From: Bacillus_BE sp042263505
Lineage (GTDB): Bacteria; Bacillota; Bacilli; Bacillales; Cytobacillaceae
Length of the DNA stretch: 64,000 bases
Assembly (NCBI RefSeq): GCF_042263505.1
Contig: NZ_JBHKFI010000016.1
Coordinates: forward strand, 1-64,000
Direction of reading: 5' to 3'
The notes under the pieces were generated by a model. The model was not told the origin of the DNA. It saw only the letters and a list, made by a program, of their open reading frames with translations, and ran no database searches. This document shows, piece after piece, positions 53,888-63,037 of the stretch. The position numbers and the translations under genes are program-made. Numbering within the stretch: the stretch's first letter is position 1; the number at the start of each line of letters is the position of its first letter.

Positions 53888-54562
53888 CTATTTATCATCC
53901 GGACTTTTATCTCGATGCCAGCCATAATGAAAACCGTTGTGCCCACCAAAGCGTGGATCTCGATTATTCGGATTGTGCTGCTCATGAGCCATTTTCCCGG
54001 AGCGCATACCATGGAATCCCGGGTCGAAAAATCCTCTACGCATAGCCATGAGCCGTTCAAATTGTTCATTTCCCATACGAGAACGAGCGGCACGCAACCA
54101 CTCAACCCGCTCATTATCATCTACTTCAACGCCAAGTTGAGACTCCAAAGTTGTGATTATTCGGTCCAGATATACTCCGAACGTCTCCTGTTCCTCTTCA
54201 TTAAGACAGTTAAAAATATTATCAAAATCAGGTTCTTCTTTTTTGTTTTCGTTTCTGCCTTTTTCCGTAAATCCCACCAGCATTACTCGTTTATCTTCCT
54301 CTGACAGAACACGAGTGACATAGCCGCTATTCTGCAGCTTATTAAGCAATTCATTGAGCGATTGCTGACGGATACCCAACAAATAAGAAAGGTCCTTCGT
54401 AGAAATTTCCTCCTGCAGCTTTAGAATTCCCAGAACCCTTCCCTGTCCTCGAGTTGAGTCAGCTGTTGGTCCGTATTGGGCATGATTAAAAAGATGGTGG
54501 CGCTGCAAAAGTCATTGAAGCTTTAACATCTTTTCATAAAGTTCGTTGAAGTTATTTTCCAT
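53888..54562 (-). pseudogene. MarR-family regulator gene interrupted by an in-frame TGA
   Basis: From ATG 54562, with AAGGAGGA 8 bases upstream, the frame reads MENNFNELYEKMLKLQ, then TGA at 54512-54514, then LLQRHHLFNHAQYGPTADSTRGQGRVLGILKLQEEIS on to DKSPDDK. The part after the stop has the MarR winged helix (LSYLLGIRQQSLNELLNKLQNSGYVTRVLSEEDKRVMLVGFTEKG) and a Gly/His/Arg-rich tail. Relatives carry Trp here, so TGG to TGA is the simplest cause. A TTG at 54508 could restart translation but lacks a ribosome site. Re-initiation, read-through or a sequencing error remain possible. Confidence 0.75.
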
Positions 54563-54583
54563 TTAATAAATCCTCCTTAAGCA

Positions 54584-54632
54584 ATTTATAACAGGTACCT
54601 TTATCATTATATTACAGGTACCTGTTATAAAT
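54584..54632 (-). promoter_or_regulatory. Double operator and promoter upstream of the marR gene
   Basis: ATTTATAACAGGTACCT (54584-54600) and its perfect complement (54616-54632) form 17-bp inverted arms around a 15-base spacer. The right arm also contains the full palindrome ACAGGTACCTGT (54614-54625). A TATAAT box on the minus strand (54606-54611) lies between the arms. This is typical of MarR autoregulation. Confidence 0.8.
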
Positions 54633-54662
54633 TTTTTTGTTAATTCATAAAGAAAGTGATAA

Positions 54663-54836
54663 TAACTCACTCTTTTATTAGGAAGAACAATTTAACTGAA
54701 AATTATGGCACTATTTATACAAAACTAGTGTCTTCAACTATCTTAATTTAGTTACTTATTCGGCTTGACTATGTATATTAGATGGTACCTGTCACCACCC
54801 AAATTTTCTTGTTTCACGATTTTATTCCTCAAAAAA
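54663..54836. other. Intergenic region with a third ACAGGTACC half-site
   Basis: No gene seen. ACAGGTACC occurs once more on the minus strand at 54783-54791, matching the marR operator core. Confidence 0.4.
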
Positions 54837-54884
54837 ACAGAGCCTAACTCCAAATGGAATTTTGGCTCTGTTTTGTTATTTTGA
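54837..54884. repeat. Terminator-like hairpin, copy 2 of the pair
   Basis: ACAGAGCC and GGCTCTGT arms with an inner TCCA/TGGA pair, followed by TTTTGTTATTTTG on the plus strand. Near-copy of 53704-53742. The 54885-55267 stretch that follows holds no gene I can support. Confidence 0.75.
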
Positions 54885-55267
54885 TATGAATTCTGAAAAG
54901 CATGGCAGTCATTAAAAACTTGGTTTATATATATTATTCAGTTTATGCATTATTCTAATCTGGATTTTAAAATCTCATTCATTGATACTTTGTTAATCTT
55001 TTTCTTGCTTAAAGCCTTAGAAATTTTATAAGTAAATCAGAAGATAATGAGAGAAAAAAAACAAAATTTGTTTTTCACTTTCATTAAATATCCAAAGTAT
55101 CAAGTAAAAGAGTATATCCCAAATCCACTATATATAATGATTGATCCCCCTTGTTTGTCCTTCTAACCACATTTCGTCATTTGAACTATACTCTCAACGT
55201 AAAATGTCTATCAAAATATATTTATATGTTAATAAGGAGATCGGGTAATTTTTATTCTAAAAATTAT

Positions 55268-55322
55268 GCATTATAGGCTGACCCATAAAAAAGTCATCTA
55301 TAAAGACCTTATGGGATAGCCT
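55268..55322 (-). terminator. Hairpin after the giant STAND gene
   Basis: AGGCT..CCCATA / TATGGG..AGCCT arms around a long loop, just past the stop codon; T-rich sequence lies on the plus-strand side only. Confidence 0.6.
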
Positions 55323-55329
55323 CTTATTT

Positions 55330-58300
55330 TTATTTCTTTAAAATATATTCCTTATTATTTTTCGAAATAATTTTGGCTCTTATTGTCTTTCCACAGATTT
55401 GCTTTCCTTCCTTTTTGCTAATACCTGTAGGAATACTGCCAATCCAAATTTTACCTTCCTTTACAAAAGTTCCCTTTACACCTTTCCTTGTAAACTCTAA
55501 AACTTTTAAACTCACTTCCCCAATAAATTCCGGAAGTGTTTCTTTTTCTTCAGCTTCTGGTTCTTCATATGTGTCTTTAAAAACTACCTTACTTTGATCA
55601 ACAGGACTGTTGTTGTTCTCCCCAAGTATAACTTGACTAACCCTATTTTCCGCTGATAGCTTAGGTTCCCCTAATATTTCAAATAAAGTTTTCCCGGTTT
55701 CAAACAATGAAACAGGAGTTCTTCTTCCATTAAATTTATAACATTTCACCTGGAACTTATCCATTTTATTCAGCAGATTTAATATTGCCTTTGCATCGAT
55801 ATATGCATCCACTTGTGGGCCAAATTGAAAAATATCCATAGAAGATAATCCAGCATTTTTATTATCGACTTTTCCATTTAAATAATAAGTACCTGTATTA
55901 GGATCTTGTTGAACAAAGCTTGGAATAAAATCTTTAAAATACGAATTGGCAACGCTATTTCTTACATTTTTCTTTTTAATAATTATAGGAAGTTCTTCTC
56001 CGGCATAATCATCTTTAACAGACAAATCAAGTGCTATAATTTGTTCAAATCCGAATCCGCCGTAAAATTTAACCTTATGCGTAACCTGGTTTTCTCCTAA
56101 AGTATTATTTTCTTCTATTCTAAACTTTGCCTCACGTTCATGCCAATTAATGGGATCTTGAATTTTAACGATGCCCTTTTTACTTACAACTCTATCAAAA
56201 TGACCTGTAATTGGTCGAAAATCTACATCTCCACTTTCAATAATATTAGACCAATCAATTACACTATTGGCATTTTGTAATTGTCCCATTCCCATCCCTT
56301 CGACAAAGAAATCCCAGATATAATTTAATTTGCGACCAGCACTTAATGCTTTTTGGTAAGATAATTTTTGATATTCCGTAGCGAGTGAACTATTTGCTCT
56401 GTTTCCTTCTAAAACACTTAAATAATATAAAACATATAAATAATAGTACGGTCTTGGATCATTTAACTTATCCTTTTCTTCAAGTTCCTTCCATTTTAAA
56501 GCCACTATTATTCCTTTATCGACAGATTGACTCGAATACTTAGCTAATTGCAGCCATCTATTATAAATGGATATACGTCGCTGCCGTGCCTGATATTTAT
56601 TGATATCGAAGCTATGTTCTATAATGTCATCCAGCAAATGTAAAATTTCTTCTACCTCTTTGGCTGGAATATCCTTATAGTAACTACTTCCATCAGCCGA
56701 TTGGAACCGATATTTACCAAATCTAGCATTGACCAATCCGTGTTTTGCACTAATGATTTCAGAGGCCGACCCATTATTTTTTAACAAATATTCAATTCTA
56801 TTAGTGTAATACTCAATCGCTTGTCCAAATTGATTCATCATGATGTTAGAACGATATTCATTCAACAAGTTAGAATATATACTCCTTGTATTATCATCTA
56901 ATTCAACACCATCCAGAGCACTAATCAATCCCTCAATATCGGTTCTATATTGTTGCTGTTTTGGAGATAATGCAGCCAGTTGATCAACTGAATTAATTCC
57001 CTTTTTGCGGTACACAAAGTATAAGTAGTCCATAAGAAGATTCATTTGTGAAGTTAAGGCATAATCAGGACTGCCTGTTTGTCCAGCTAATGAAAAGATA
57101 CTTATTATTTTGTCAATTTCATCTTCAAAATTAGAGAACTCTGAATCTGGCAACTCTTCTTTGATTCGTACCAATTTATCCCACTTGTCCTTTAAAACAG
57201 CACGCTTTGTTTGACCATGCATATGATAAACTCTGGAATCTTGACCACCGCACATTTCCATATATTCCATAGATTTTTCACTATATTCGGTAGCAAGTCC
57301 AACATTACCAATTCCAGCACTATATTTTGAACACAATCTGCTTAAGTGCCCATAAAAATGCGCAGTCATCATATAAATCTGCTGATATTCTTTCGGATCC
57401 ACTTCATCCGCAAGTTTTGCCGATAACGTTGCCAATTTTAACAATATTTCCTTTTTCTTTGGTGACAATGGAACCTCTTCAATAATTTTTGAAAAATCCG
57501 ACTGGTTCATGTCATATCCAATCCGATTCTTTATAAATACCTTTTCCAAGATCACATGATAGGCATCCGCAAATTTTTCCTTGCATTCTTCAAATATTGC
57601 TTCGATTAGTTCAGTCGCCAAATCAGCCAATTTTTCACGATACGGCTCACCATATAAATACTGACTGCATTTATCTAGTAAATTTTGGCTGATTAAATAA
57701 TGTTTTGGCCGATATACAATCATTTCTTGATTATTTGGTATATAAAAAGCACTTTTTATAGATTCATTTGTGTTTATGTAATTGCTTCTCGGATTTAAAC
57801 CTAAATATTTATTGACAAAAACAGCAGGTAAACTTTCCTGTCCATAAATATCACACAATGCCATAAAGGCAATTGCCTTTATCTCCTTTTCCCCATGTGT
57901 AATATTTGCTATGACTCGTTCTGCATATCCATCAATTCCGTTAAAGTGCTTGTCCATATAATAAAGAGCAATCATAAACGGACATCTCATGGAACTAATA
58001 TCTTGCCTGATAAAATTATCATACCCTGCATCTTTTAACTCCAAATCATCCTTTGATAATGGACTATACTCTTTAATAAATCTTCTAATTTGCCTTTCAG
58101 AATCAGAAGTAATTGCGGAAAATGGTAATTTCTGCGCATTATAACGTTCACCATTTTGTCTGACAGCTGCAATAAGTACACAAGCTCTCGGAGTTTCTTT
58201 TATAATGGTTTCCAACTCTGCAATATTCTCAAAGTATTCGTCCGCTAAAACGACCACACCTTTTGATAAATAATCATACAAATCTGTAATGATCTTTGAG

Positions 58301-60021
58301 ATACGGTTCTTATCAAAACGATGAATAAGAAGAACAGGATAATCCGAATGCAATTCCCAGCCTATCCGCCGTAATAAAGTTGAACCTCCGATACCAGGCG
58401 TATGTTCCAAATAGAAGACTTTATCTTTATTGGCATCCGGGATACGTCCAAGTTGGGTCTTAATTTTATGGATCATTCTATAAAACTCATTTTGCGGAAT
58501 AAGATCGGCTGTCTCTTTACTTGCAAATGCACACCACGGTGCATTTCCTCCCCGATAAAAATCGCTTATTAATTCCTTTGCCTTTTTTTGTTCTTCTTGG
58601 CCGCATCCTTTATAAAGCACTTCAAAATAAGTCTCAACATTTTGCGCTTGATTGATTGATAACTCTTTATAACCATCATTAGAAGGCAAAAGTGTATCTG
58701 TACTCACATCTTCTCTCTTTGTAAAAGTAACCTCATATTCCTTTAATCCTCTGAAAAAGCTGTCAAGATCACTCTGGATAAATTGAAAACGATTGCTGTA
58801 ATCATAGTTGTATCGCAAATAAGATGAGAAAATATTGCGTTCTAAATTTTGTATAGTGTCATTACTCCAGTAATAGATGCCGGAAAACGCGTATGAAACG
58901 GAGTCCAATTCTTCTTCACATACTTTTAATAAGTCTTGGGCAATTTGATCATCTGGATGTAAATAGACGATTGTAACCGGATTTAATTTTTGTGCAACTT
59001 TTTGCAAAATCTCTTTAAATATTGCCGATACTTTAGAATGGTACTTATTAAATTTTCCAGTATAAAATGGGATTTTTGTCGGTAATACTTTTAAGATATT
59101 TGAGTGCTGCTCATCATGAGATGGTGTAACCAATTGACCACATTTAAACCATTGAGTAATGCCCTTTTTCAGTATTGCCGATTCTGCAGTTTCTTTTGTT
59201 AATAATTGAGGATGAATTTGACTATGATTTACAACTGATTGGAGCCCGCCATACTCCGTATAACCATCAAAGTCAATCACAATATCCCAAGGCATATTCG
59301 CTAATATTGCTCTTTGATCACCTGGAATATCATTTAACGACCCAGCCACTAGAATAGTTGTTCTATGATTGAAATTCAGATTGTTTGTATGACTAAAAAA
59401 AGCCTGCATATCACAATGAATATCATCTGGATATGTAAATCTTGACAATTGTGATTCGTAATCACTATCCATGAAGATAATCATATCTCTGATGATGTTA
59501 TAACATCTTATGGCAGATAAGCATGTTGCGATATCCCCGCTATGAGTCAACTTACTTCTAACAGGCCGGTCTTCCAGTAATACACTTAAGTTGATTCGAT
59601 TACCTTCATTATTTTCAGCTAAGATAGCTTGTAGAATCTCTGTAACTTCATTGGCATTTCCTTTATACTCAAACCACGACTGACCTAATTTTTTGGAATT
59701 AAATTGCCTCGTTACTGTGTTTACCGGCCCGAAAGAATAAGTCGATATGATATGTTTACATAAAAAATCCGCAACGCAAAAAAGTGATAATTTCGTTGCG
59801 AAATTATCTTCGTAATCATCAATAGCTAATTTGAGTTCTGAATCACCGTGTAGAGATTCACCCAAAAACTCTTGTTGTATTTCCGTTTGTAATATTTTAC
59901 TATACTTACTATGTTGGCTTTTATACCATTCGGCCACTTTCCTTAATTTACTTTGATAGGTTGGCAGTAAGAAATACTTACTTCCTTTCTCGCTTTGAAT
60001 TTCTTCACAATAATTTCGCAT
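55330..60021 (-). CDS. Giant STAND-type NTPase resembling bacterial SAMD9-family proteins
   Basis: 1563 residues. About 1-200 is helical and unassigned. About 215-430 has a SIR2-like look (HRTTILVAGSLNDIPGDQRAILANMPWDIVIDFDGYTEYGGLQSVV, later NPVTIVYLHPDDQIAQDLL). A linker (FYRGGNAPWCAF, about 489-500) leads to the P-loop HTPGIGGSTLLRRIGWELHSDYPVLL (about 540-565) and Walker B GVVVLADEYF (about 588-597). About 780-1310 is a long helical, TPR-like array; about 1310-1480 is beta-rich; about 1505-1563 resembles an OB fold (SLKVLEFTRKGVKGTFVKEGK...). SIR2-STAND-TPR-OB is the SAMD9 layout, and related bacterial proteins are defence candidates. GGGAG precedes the ATG. No obvious partner gene adjoins. 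Confidence 0.75.
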   Translation of the reverse strand: MRNYCEEIQSEKGSKYFLLPTYQSKLRKVAEWYKSQHSKYSKILQTEIQQEFLGESLHGDSELKLAIDDYEDNFATKLSLFCVADFLCKHIISTYSFGPVNTVTRQFNSKKLGQSWFEYKGNANEVTEILQAILAENNEGNRINLSVLLEDRPVRSKLTHSGDIATCLSAIRCYNIIRDMIIFMDSDYESQLSRFTYPDDIHCDMQAFFSHTNNLNFNHRTTILVAGSLNDIPGDQRAILANMPWDIVIDFDGYTEYGGLQSVVNHSQIHPQLLTKETAESAILKKGITQWFKCGQLVTPSHDEQHSNILKVLPTKIPFYTGKFNKYHSKVSAIFKEILQKVAQKLNPVTIVYLHPDDQIAQDLLKVCEEELDSVSYAFSGIYYWSNDTIQNLERNIFSSYLRYNYDYSNRFQFIQSDLDSFFRGLKEYEVTFTKREDVSTDTLLPSNDGYKELSINQAQNVETYFEVLYKGCGQEEQKKAKELISDFYRGGNAPWCAFASKETADLIPQNEFYRMIHKIKTQLGRIPDANKDKVFYLEHTPGIGGSTLLRRIGWELHSDYPVLLIHRFDKNRISKIITDLYDYLSKGVVVLADEYFENIAELETIIKETPRACVLIAAVRQNGERYNAQKLPFSAITSDSERQIRRFIKEYSPLSKDDLELKDAGYDNFIRQDISSMRCPFMIALYYMDKHFNGIDGYAERVIANITHGEKEIKAIAFMALCDIYGQESLPAVFVNKYLGLNPRSNYINTNESIKSAFYIPNNQEMIVYRPKHYLISQNLLDKCSQYLYGEPYREKLADLATELIEAIFEECKEKFADAYHVILEKVFIKNRIGYDMNQSDFSKIIEEVPLSPKKKEILLKLATLSAKLADEVDPKEYQQIYMMTAHFYGHLSRLCSKYSAGIGNVGLATEYSEKSMEYMEMCGGQDSRVYHMHGQTKRAVLKDKWDKLVRIKEELPDSEFSNFEDEIDKIISIFSLAGQTGSPDYALTSQMNLLMDYLYFVYRKKGINSVDQLAALSPKQQQYRTDIEGLISALDGVELDDNTRSIYSNLLNEYRSNIMMNQFGQAIEYYTNRIEYLLKNNGSASEIISAKHGLVNARFGKYRFQSADGSSYYKDIPAKEVEEILHLLDDIIEHSFDINKYQARQRRISIYNRWLQLAKYSSQSVDKGIIVALKWKELEEKDKLNDPRPYYYLYVLYYLSVLEGNRANSSLATEYQKLSYQKALSAGRKLNYIWDFFVEGMGMGQLQNANSVIDWSNIIESGDVDFRPITGHFDRVVSKKGIVKIQDPINWHEREAKFRIEENNTLGENQVTHKVKFYGGFGFEQIIALDLSVKDDYAGEELPIIIKKKNVRNSVANSYFKDFIPSFVQQDPNTGTYYLNGKVDNKNAGLSSMDIFQFGPQVDAYIDAKAILNLLNKMDKFQVKCYKFNGRRTPVSLFETGKTLFEILGEPKLSAENRVSQVILGENNNSPVDQSKVVFKDTYEEPEAEEKETLPEFIGEVSLKVLEFTRKGVKGTFVKEGKIWIGSIPTGISKKEGKQICGKTIRAKIISKNNKEYILKK

Positions 60022-60055
60022 ACCATCACTCCCTACACAATAAATTCCTTACCAT

Positions 60056-60064
60056 ATTATAACA
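60056..60064 (-). promoter_or_regulatory. Extended -10 promoter element of the STAND gene
   Basis: TGTTATAAT on the minus strand, 35-43 bases ahead of the start codon, in a very AT-rich setting; no clear -35 box. Confidence 0.5.
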
Positions 60065-60246
60065 TTTAAATATTTTAATTACAGATTTATTTATTATCTC
60101 TAATTCACTAGAGTTGTATTAATTAGATTTCACTATTAAAAATACTCTGAATGTTCAATTTTATCATTTTGTGCAAAGAAAAAGTCCTTTATAATGGATA
60201 AGTCAGGTGGTAACCCGTCCAAATCCACTAATAAAGGACATCACTC

Positions 60247-61292
60247 ATGGACAAGATTACACGAAAAACTTCATTTGGACAATGGTTTTCACCAATAAAT
60301 TCGAAGGTTTTTGAGGAACAAGTGAAAACATTGCAATTAGATTTCTATACGAAAAAATTAACGACCGAGTCTTTCCAAAGTTACTGCTTTTTGCGCAGTT
60401 ACAGGAAGTCGAGAGTCTTCATGCACTAAGTGACTATCTTTTCGATGACAAGCTTCAAAAGGCAATCGACCTTGACTCTATTAGTATTTCTCAGTTATCA
60501 AAACGATTAAATGGGTTGAATCCCGACCTTTTCCAAAGTCTTTTTCTCGATTTAGTATCACAAATTCATGCTAAAACGCATTATACGAAACTTGTGATGC
60601 CATTAAAAATCATCGATTCAAGCAAGTTGCCACTGAATTTGACAAATCATAAATGGGCAAAATTCCGGAAAACAAAGGCAGGAGTGAAACTGCACCTGCA
60701 TCTTGTATTTATGGAAAAAGGCACATCTTATCCTGAAAAAGCCGTTATGACAACAGCAAAAGAACATGACCGTGGTCAGCTTGAAATCATGGTAGATGAC
60801 AAAGAATGCATGTATGTGTTCGACCGTGGTTACTTAGATTACGAACGTTTTGATCGAATGACAGATGATGGCTACTTTTTTCTTTCAAGGCTACGGAAAA
60901 ATGCTGTAATACGAGAAGTTTACAACTTTAAGCTGCCCGAAAACACGTCTGTTTTATCGGATCAAATGGAACTGATAGGTACGACACAAAATCGTGCTGA
61001 AAATTACTTTCGCCTAATAAAAGTCTTAGATTCAAAAGGAAATGAACTCCATTTGATCACGAATCGTTTTGATTTAAGTGCCGAAGAAATCTCAGAGATG
61101 TACAAATCACGCTGGGCCATTGAATTGTGTTTCAAATGGATCAAACAACATCTCAGCATTAAAAAGTTCTACGGTCAGAGCGAATGGGCGATTCAAAACC
61201 AAGTATTTATCGCACTTATTGTTTTTTGCCTACATGTACTCGCACAAATCGAAACAAGAAGTAAGCGAAAAACCTTACAAATTAGTTGTTAG
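60247..61292 (+). pseudogene. IS4-family transposase, frameshifted and 3'-truncated
   Basis: The first frame reads MDKITRKTSFGQWFSPINSKVF...TTESF, then shifts near 60375, where one base is missing (TTCCAAAG), to a second frame (LLFAQLQEVESLHALSDYL, with the first track start at 60516) that continues through DSSKLPLNLTNHKWAKFRKTKAGVKLHL (first Asp), YVFDRGYLDYERFDRM (second Asp) and MYKSRWAIELCFKWIKQHLSIKKFYG (the YREK-like Glu region). It ends abruptly at KTLQISC, about 30 residues short of relatives, where sequence of the neighbouring comK-like gene takes over. No right inverted repeat is left, so the element is dead. Confidence 0.9.
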
Positions 61293-61836
61293 ATTTGCAT
61301 TCAAACTGCCCCTCCTGTTCAAGGATTATCAATTGTTTTTGGGATACAGCAACATAGTTCAACGACTTTTTCGTGTTACGGTAAATAATGTTCCTCAGGT
61401 CTAAAGTAATGTCTCGTTTATTGCGGAAAGAAGATTCCCCCATTTCAATTTCAAATTCATGTCCATAGCTTAAGAACACTTTCGTGTGCTTGTTGCCCAG
61501 TCGCTTGGTATACTTTACATGAGATAAAGCAAACCAGACGCAATTTTCTTTTTTATACGACTTTGTAGGGAATAGCCAAATGTCCAATGAGGCATCGATT
61601 TTGATTGGGTACATCTTTCTGTTTCCACCTAATAACTCCCTCGAACTCCTCAGCGCACCTATGAAGTTTGATCCATAGCTGAGAAGCGACTTGTCAATAA
61701 GCTTGATAGGTGACATTGAGACTAAAAAGCTATCATCACCTTCAATAACAAATGTGAATAATTCTCCATTTTCATTCCATTCACCGTAGAATAGAACTGT
61801 TTTTTCATTAATTAAGTAGTTATTCCTAATTTTCAT
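61282..61836 (-). CDS. comK: ComK-family competence transcription factor
   Basis: 184 residues. Core motifs of ComK are visible: SFLVSMSPIKLIDKSLLSYGSNFIGALRSSRELLGG, KMYPIKIDASLDIWLFPTKSYKKENCVWFALSHVKY and KVFLSYGHEFEIEMGESSFRNKRDITLDLRNIIYRN. In B. subtilis ComK switches on DNA-uptake genes by binding paired A/T boxes. Start at ATG 61836 with AAGGAGGG upstream; the frame is open 13 codons further. Its last codons overlap the truncated end of the IS4 transposase frame, so the true C-terminus may have been altered by the insertion. Paralogues (ComK1/ComK2) exist, and which this is cannot be said. Confidence 0.88.
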   Translation of the reverse strand: MKIRNNYLINEKTVLFYGEWNENGELFTFVIEGDDSFLVSMSPIKLIDKSLLSYGSNFIGALRSSRELLGGNRKMYPIKIDASLDIWLFPTKSYKKENCVWFALSHVKYTKRLGNKHTKVFLSYGHEFEIEMGESSFRNKRDITLDLRNIIYRNTKKSLNYVAVSQKQLIILEQEGQFECKSNN

Positions 61837-61903
61837 TGTTAAACCCTCCTTCGTTTTGTTGATTCTTCCTTTCATCTTAGAACTATAAAATTATTGCGAA
61901 AAA

Positions 61904-61932
61904 GGGTATACTAACATAAAGTTGGTATACCC
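61904..61932. repeat. Inverted repeat GGGTATAC-N13-GTATACCC upstream of comK
   Basis: Perfect 8-bp arms 61904-61911 and 61925-61932, 68-96 bases upstream of the comK start. It may be an operator or the first half of a tandem hairpin with the terminator that follows. Confidence 0.6.
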
Positions 61933-61940
61933 AACTCGAT

Positions 61941-61989
61941 AAATCCCATAGGTACTGTCTGCCAGACTGTGTTACCTATGGGATTTTTA
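61941..61989 (-). terminator. Terminator after the DGQHR gene pair
   Basis: AAATCCCATAGGTA / TACCTATGGGATTT with an 18-base loop, directly after the stop at 62006. T-rich sequence follows on the plus strand. Confidence 0.7.
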
Positions 61990-62005
61990 TTTGATTTCTC
62001 ACATT

Positions 62006-63037
62006 CTACTCACCCCCTTGTTCCTCGAGCCAATTAACAAGCTTTTCAATATTTCCTTTGTCGTTAGCCAGATAATAATAGCCTGCTCTAGCAGTGCCCC
62101 TAAACTCTTTCCATATGGGATTCTGTCTATTAAAGTCCACATCTTTTAACCTGCGCATTCGCTTAAATAATTCTTGTTCTCGCTCTTCTAATCCCTTTTT
62201 CCCCAAGCCCTTATTTGCAAAATAAGCAACACTAACAAGTAATGGATGATTTGCCAGCATCGATATTTGAAAATTACCTATTTTTTCCGGTGAGTATAAA
62301 CGAAATAATTCATGAAACCATGTGTTAATCAATTGGACATAATCCTCCGCACGCAAATGAGGTTCATAACGCTCCTCTATCGTCCTGAAGACCATTCTTC
62401 CGGTAAGAAATATCGCTACAATTTGACGCAAGTGTGACAAAGATAGCAACTTTTTATTGGCTGGTCTTATCACTGCTCTTTTTTCGATTTCAACACCTGC
62501 TGTCTTTAATTGTGTATTCATTTTTAGAATAGTGTTGGTTATAATGTTCAATTCTTTTCTCGAGTCAAAGGCAATTCTTTTTGATAGAGCCACCTTTTTC
62601 CCTTTTGTATTTAGGTCAATATAGAGTTGATCCGATTCTTCCTGTGACAGCCCTTCAAAAATTTGTATGGCCACCTCCGTATGTTGTGCAAAATGAATGA
62701 GCTTGTACCCTTTTTTCATTTCCTCATGATGATCACTTTTTGCCACTCTGTATCCCGTTTCTTCAATTTGACAAAATGCTGCTAGTCTTTGGCTACCATC
62801 TATAATGGTCAATTCTTGAGGCTTTTCAGTCCCGAGATAAGCAACATTCGCCACCAATGGTGGAAAATAAATTTGTTCGGTTAATACGTTTTCCAAAATG
62901 TATCTTTTTATTGCTCTCACATGCAGTTTGTTTACCTGGCGCAATTTCACTTGCCCATTATTGATCAGGGCTGACAACTCATTAAGTGTATAAGTTACGA
63001 TCGATTGTCGCTTAGAGAATACTTCGTTGATGATCAT
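62006..63037 (-). CDS. DGQHR/DndB-like protein (second of a pair)
   Basis: 343 residues. The family core appears as LTIIDGSQRLAAFCQIEE (about 75-93, a DGSQR variant of DGQHR), followed by VAIQIFEGLSQEESDQLYIDLNTKGKKVALSKRIAFDSR, the conserved region after the motif. DndB regulates DNA phosphorothioation genes, and other DGQHR proteins accompany restriction-like systems. The start is ATG 63037 with AAAGGA 9 bases upstream, overlapping the end of the previous gene. With Gln-His replaced by Ser-Gln it may have a changed activity or act as a partner subunit. Confidence 0.78.
   Translation of the reverse strand: MIINEVFSKRQSIVTYTLNELSALINNGQVKLRQVNKLHVRAIKRYILENVLTEQIYFPPLVANVAYLGTEKPQELTIIDGSQRLAAFCQIEETGYRVAKSDHHEEMKKGYKLIHFAQHTEVAIQIFEGLSQEESDQLYIDLNTKGKKVALSKRIAFDSRKELNIITNTILKMNTQLKTAGVEIEKRAVIRPANKKLLSLSHLRQIVAIFLTGRMVFRTIEERYEPHLRAEDYVQLINTWFHELFRLYSPEKIGNFQISMLANHPLLVSVAYFANKGLGKKGLEEREQELFKRMRRLKDVDFNRQNPIWKEFRGTARAGYYYLANDKGNIEKLVNWLEEQGGE

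Noticed and set aside
53846..54304. 152-codon plus-strand open frame opposite the marR gene
   Set aside because: Antisense shadow of the MarR coding frame, with no ribosome site and a low-complexity Phe-rich end.
54508..54508. TTG as native start of the MarR protein
   Set aside because: No ribosome site; a perfect site and ATG lie 54 bases upstream in the same frame, separated only by the TGA.
54512..54514. TGA in the marR gene as a selenocysteine codon
   Set aside because: Relatives have Trp here, MarR proteins need no redox residue at this point, and no selA/selB/selC was seen; mnmH accounts for selD.
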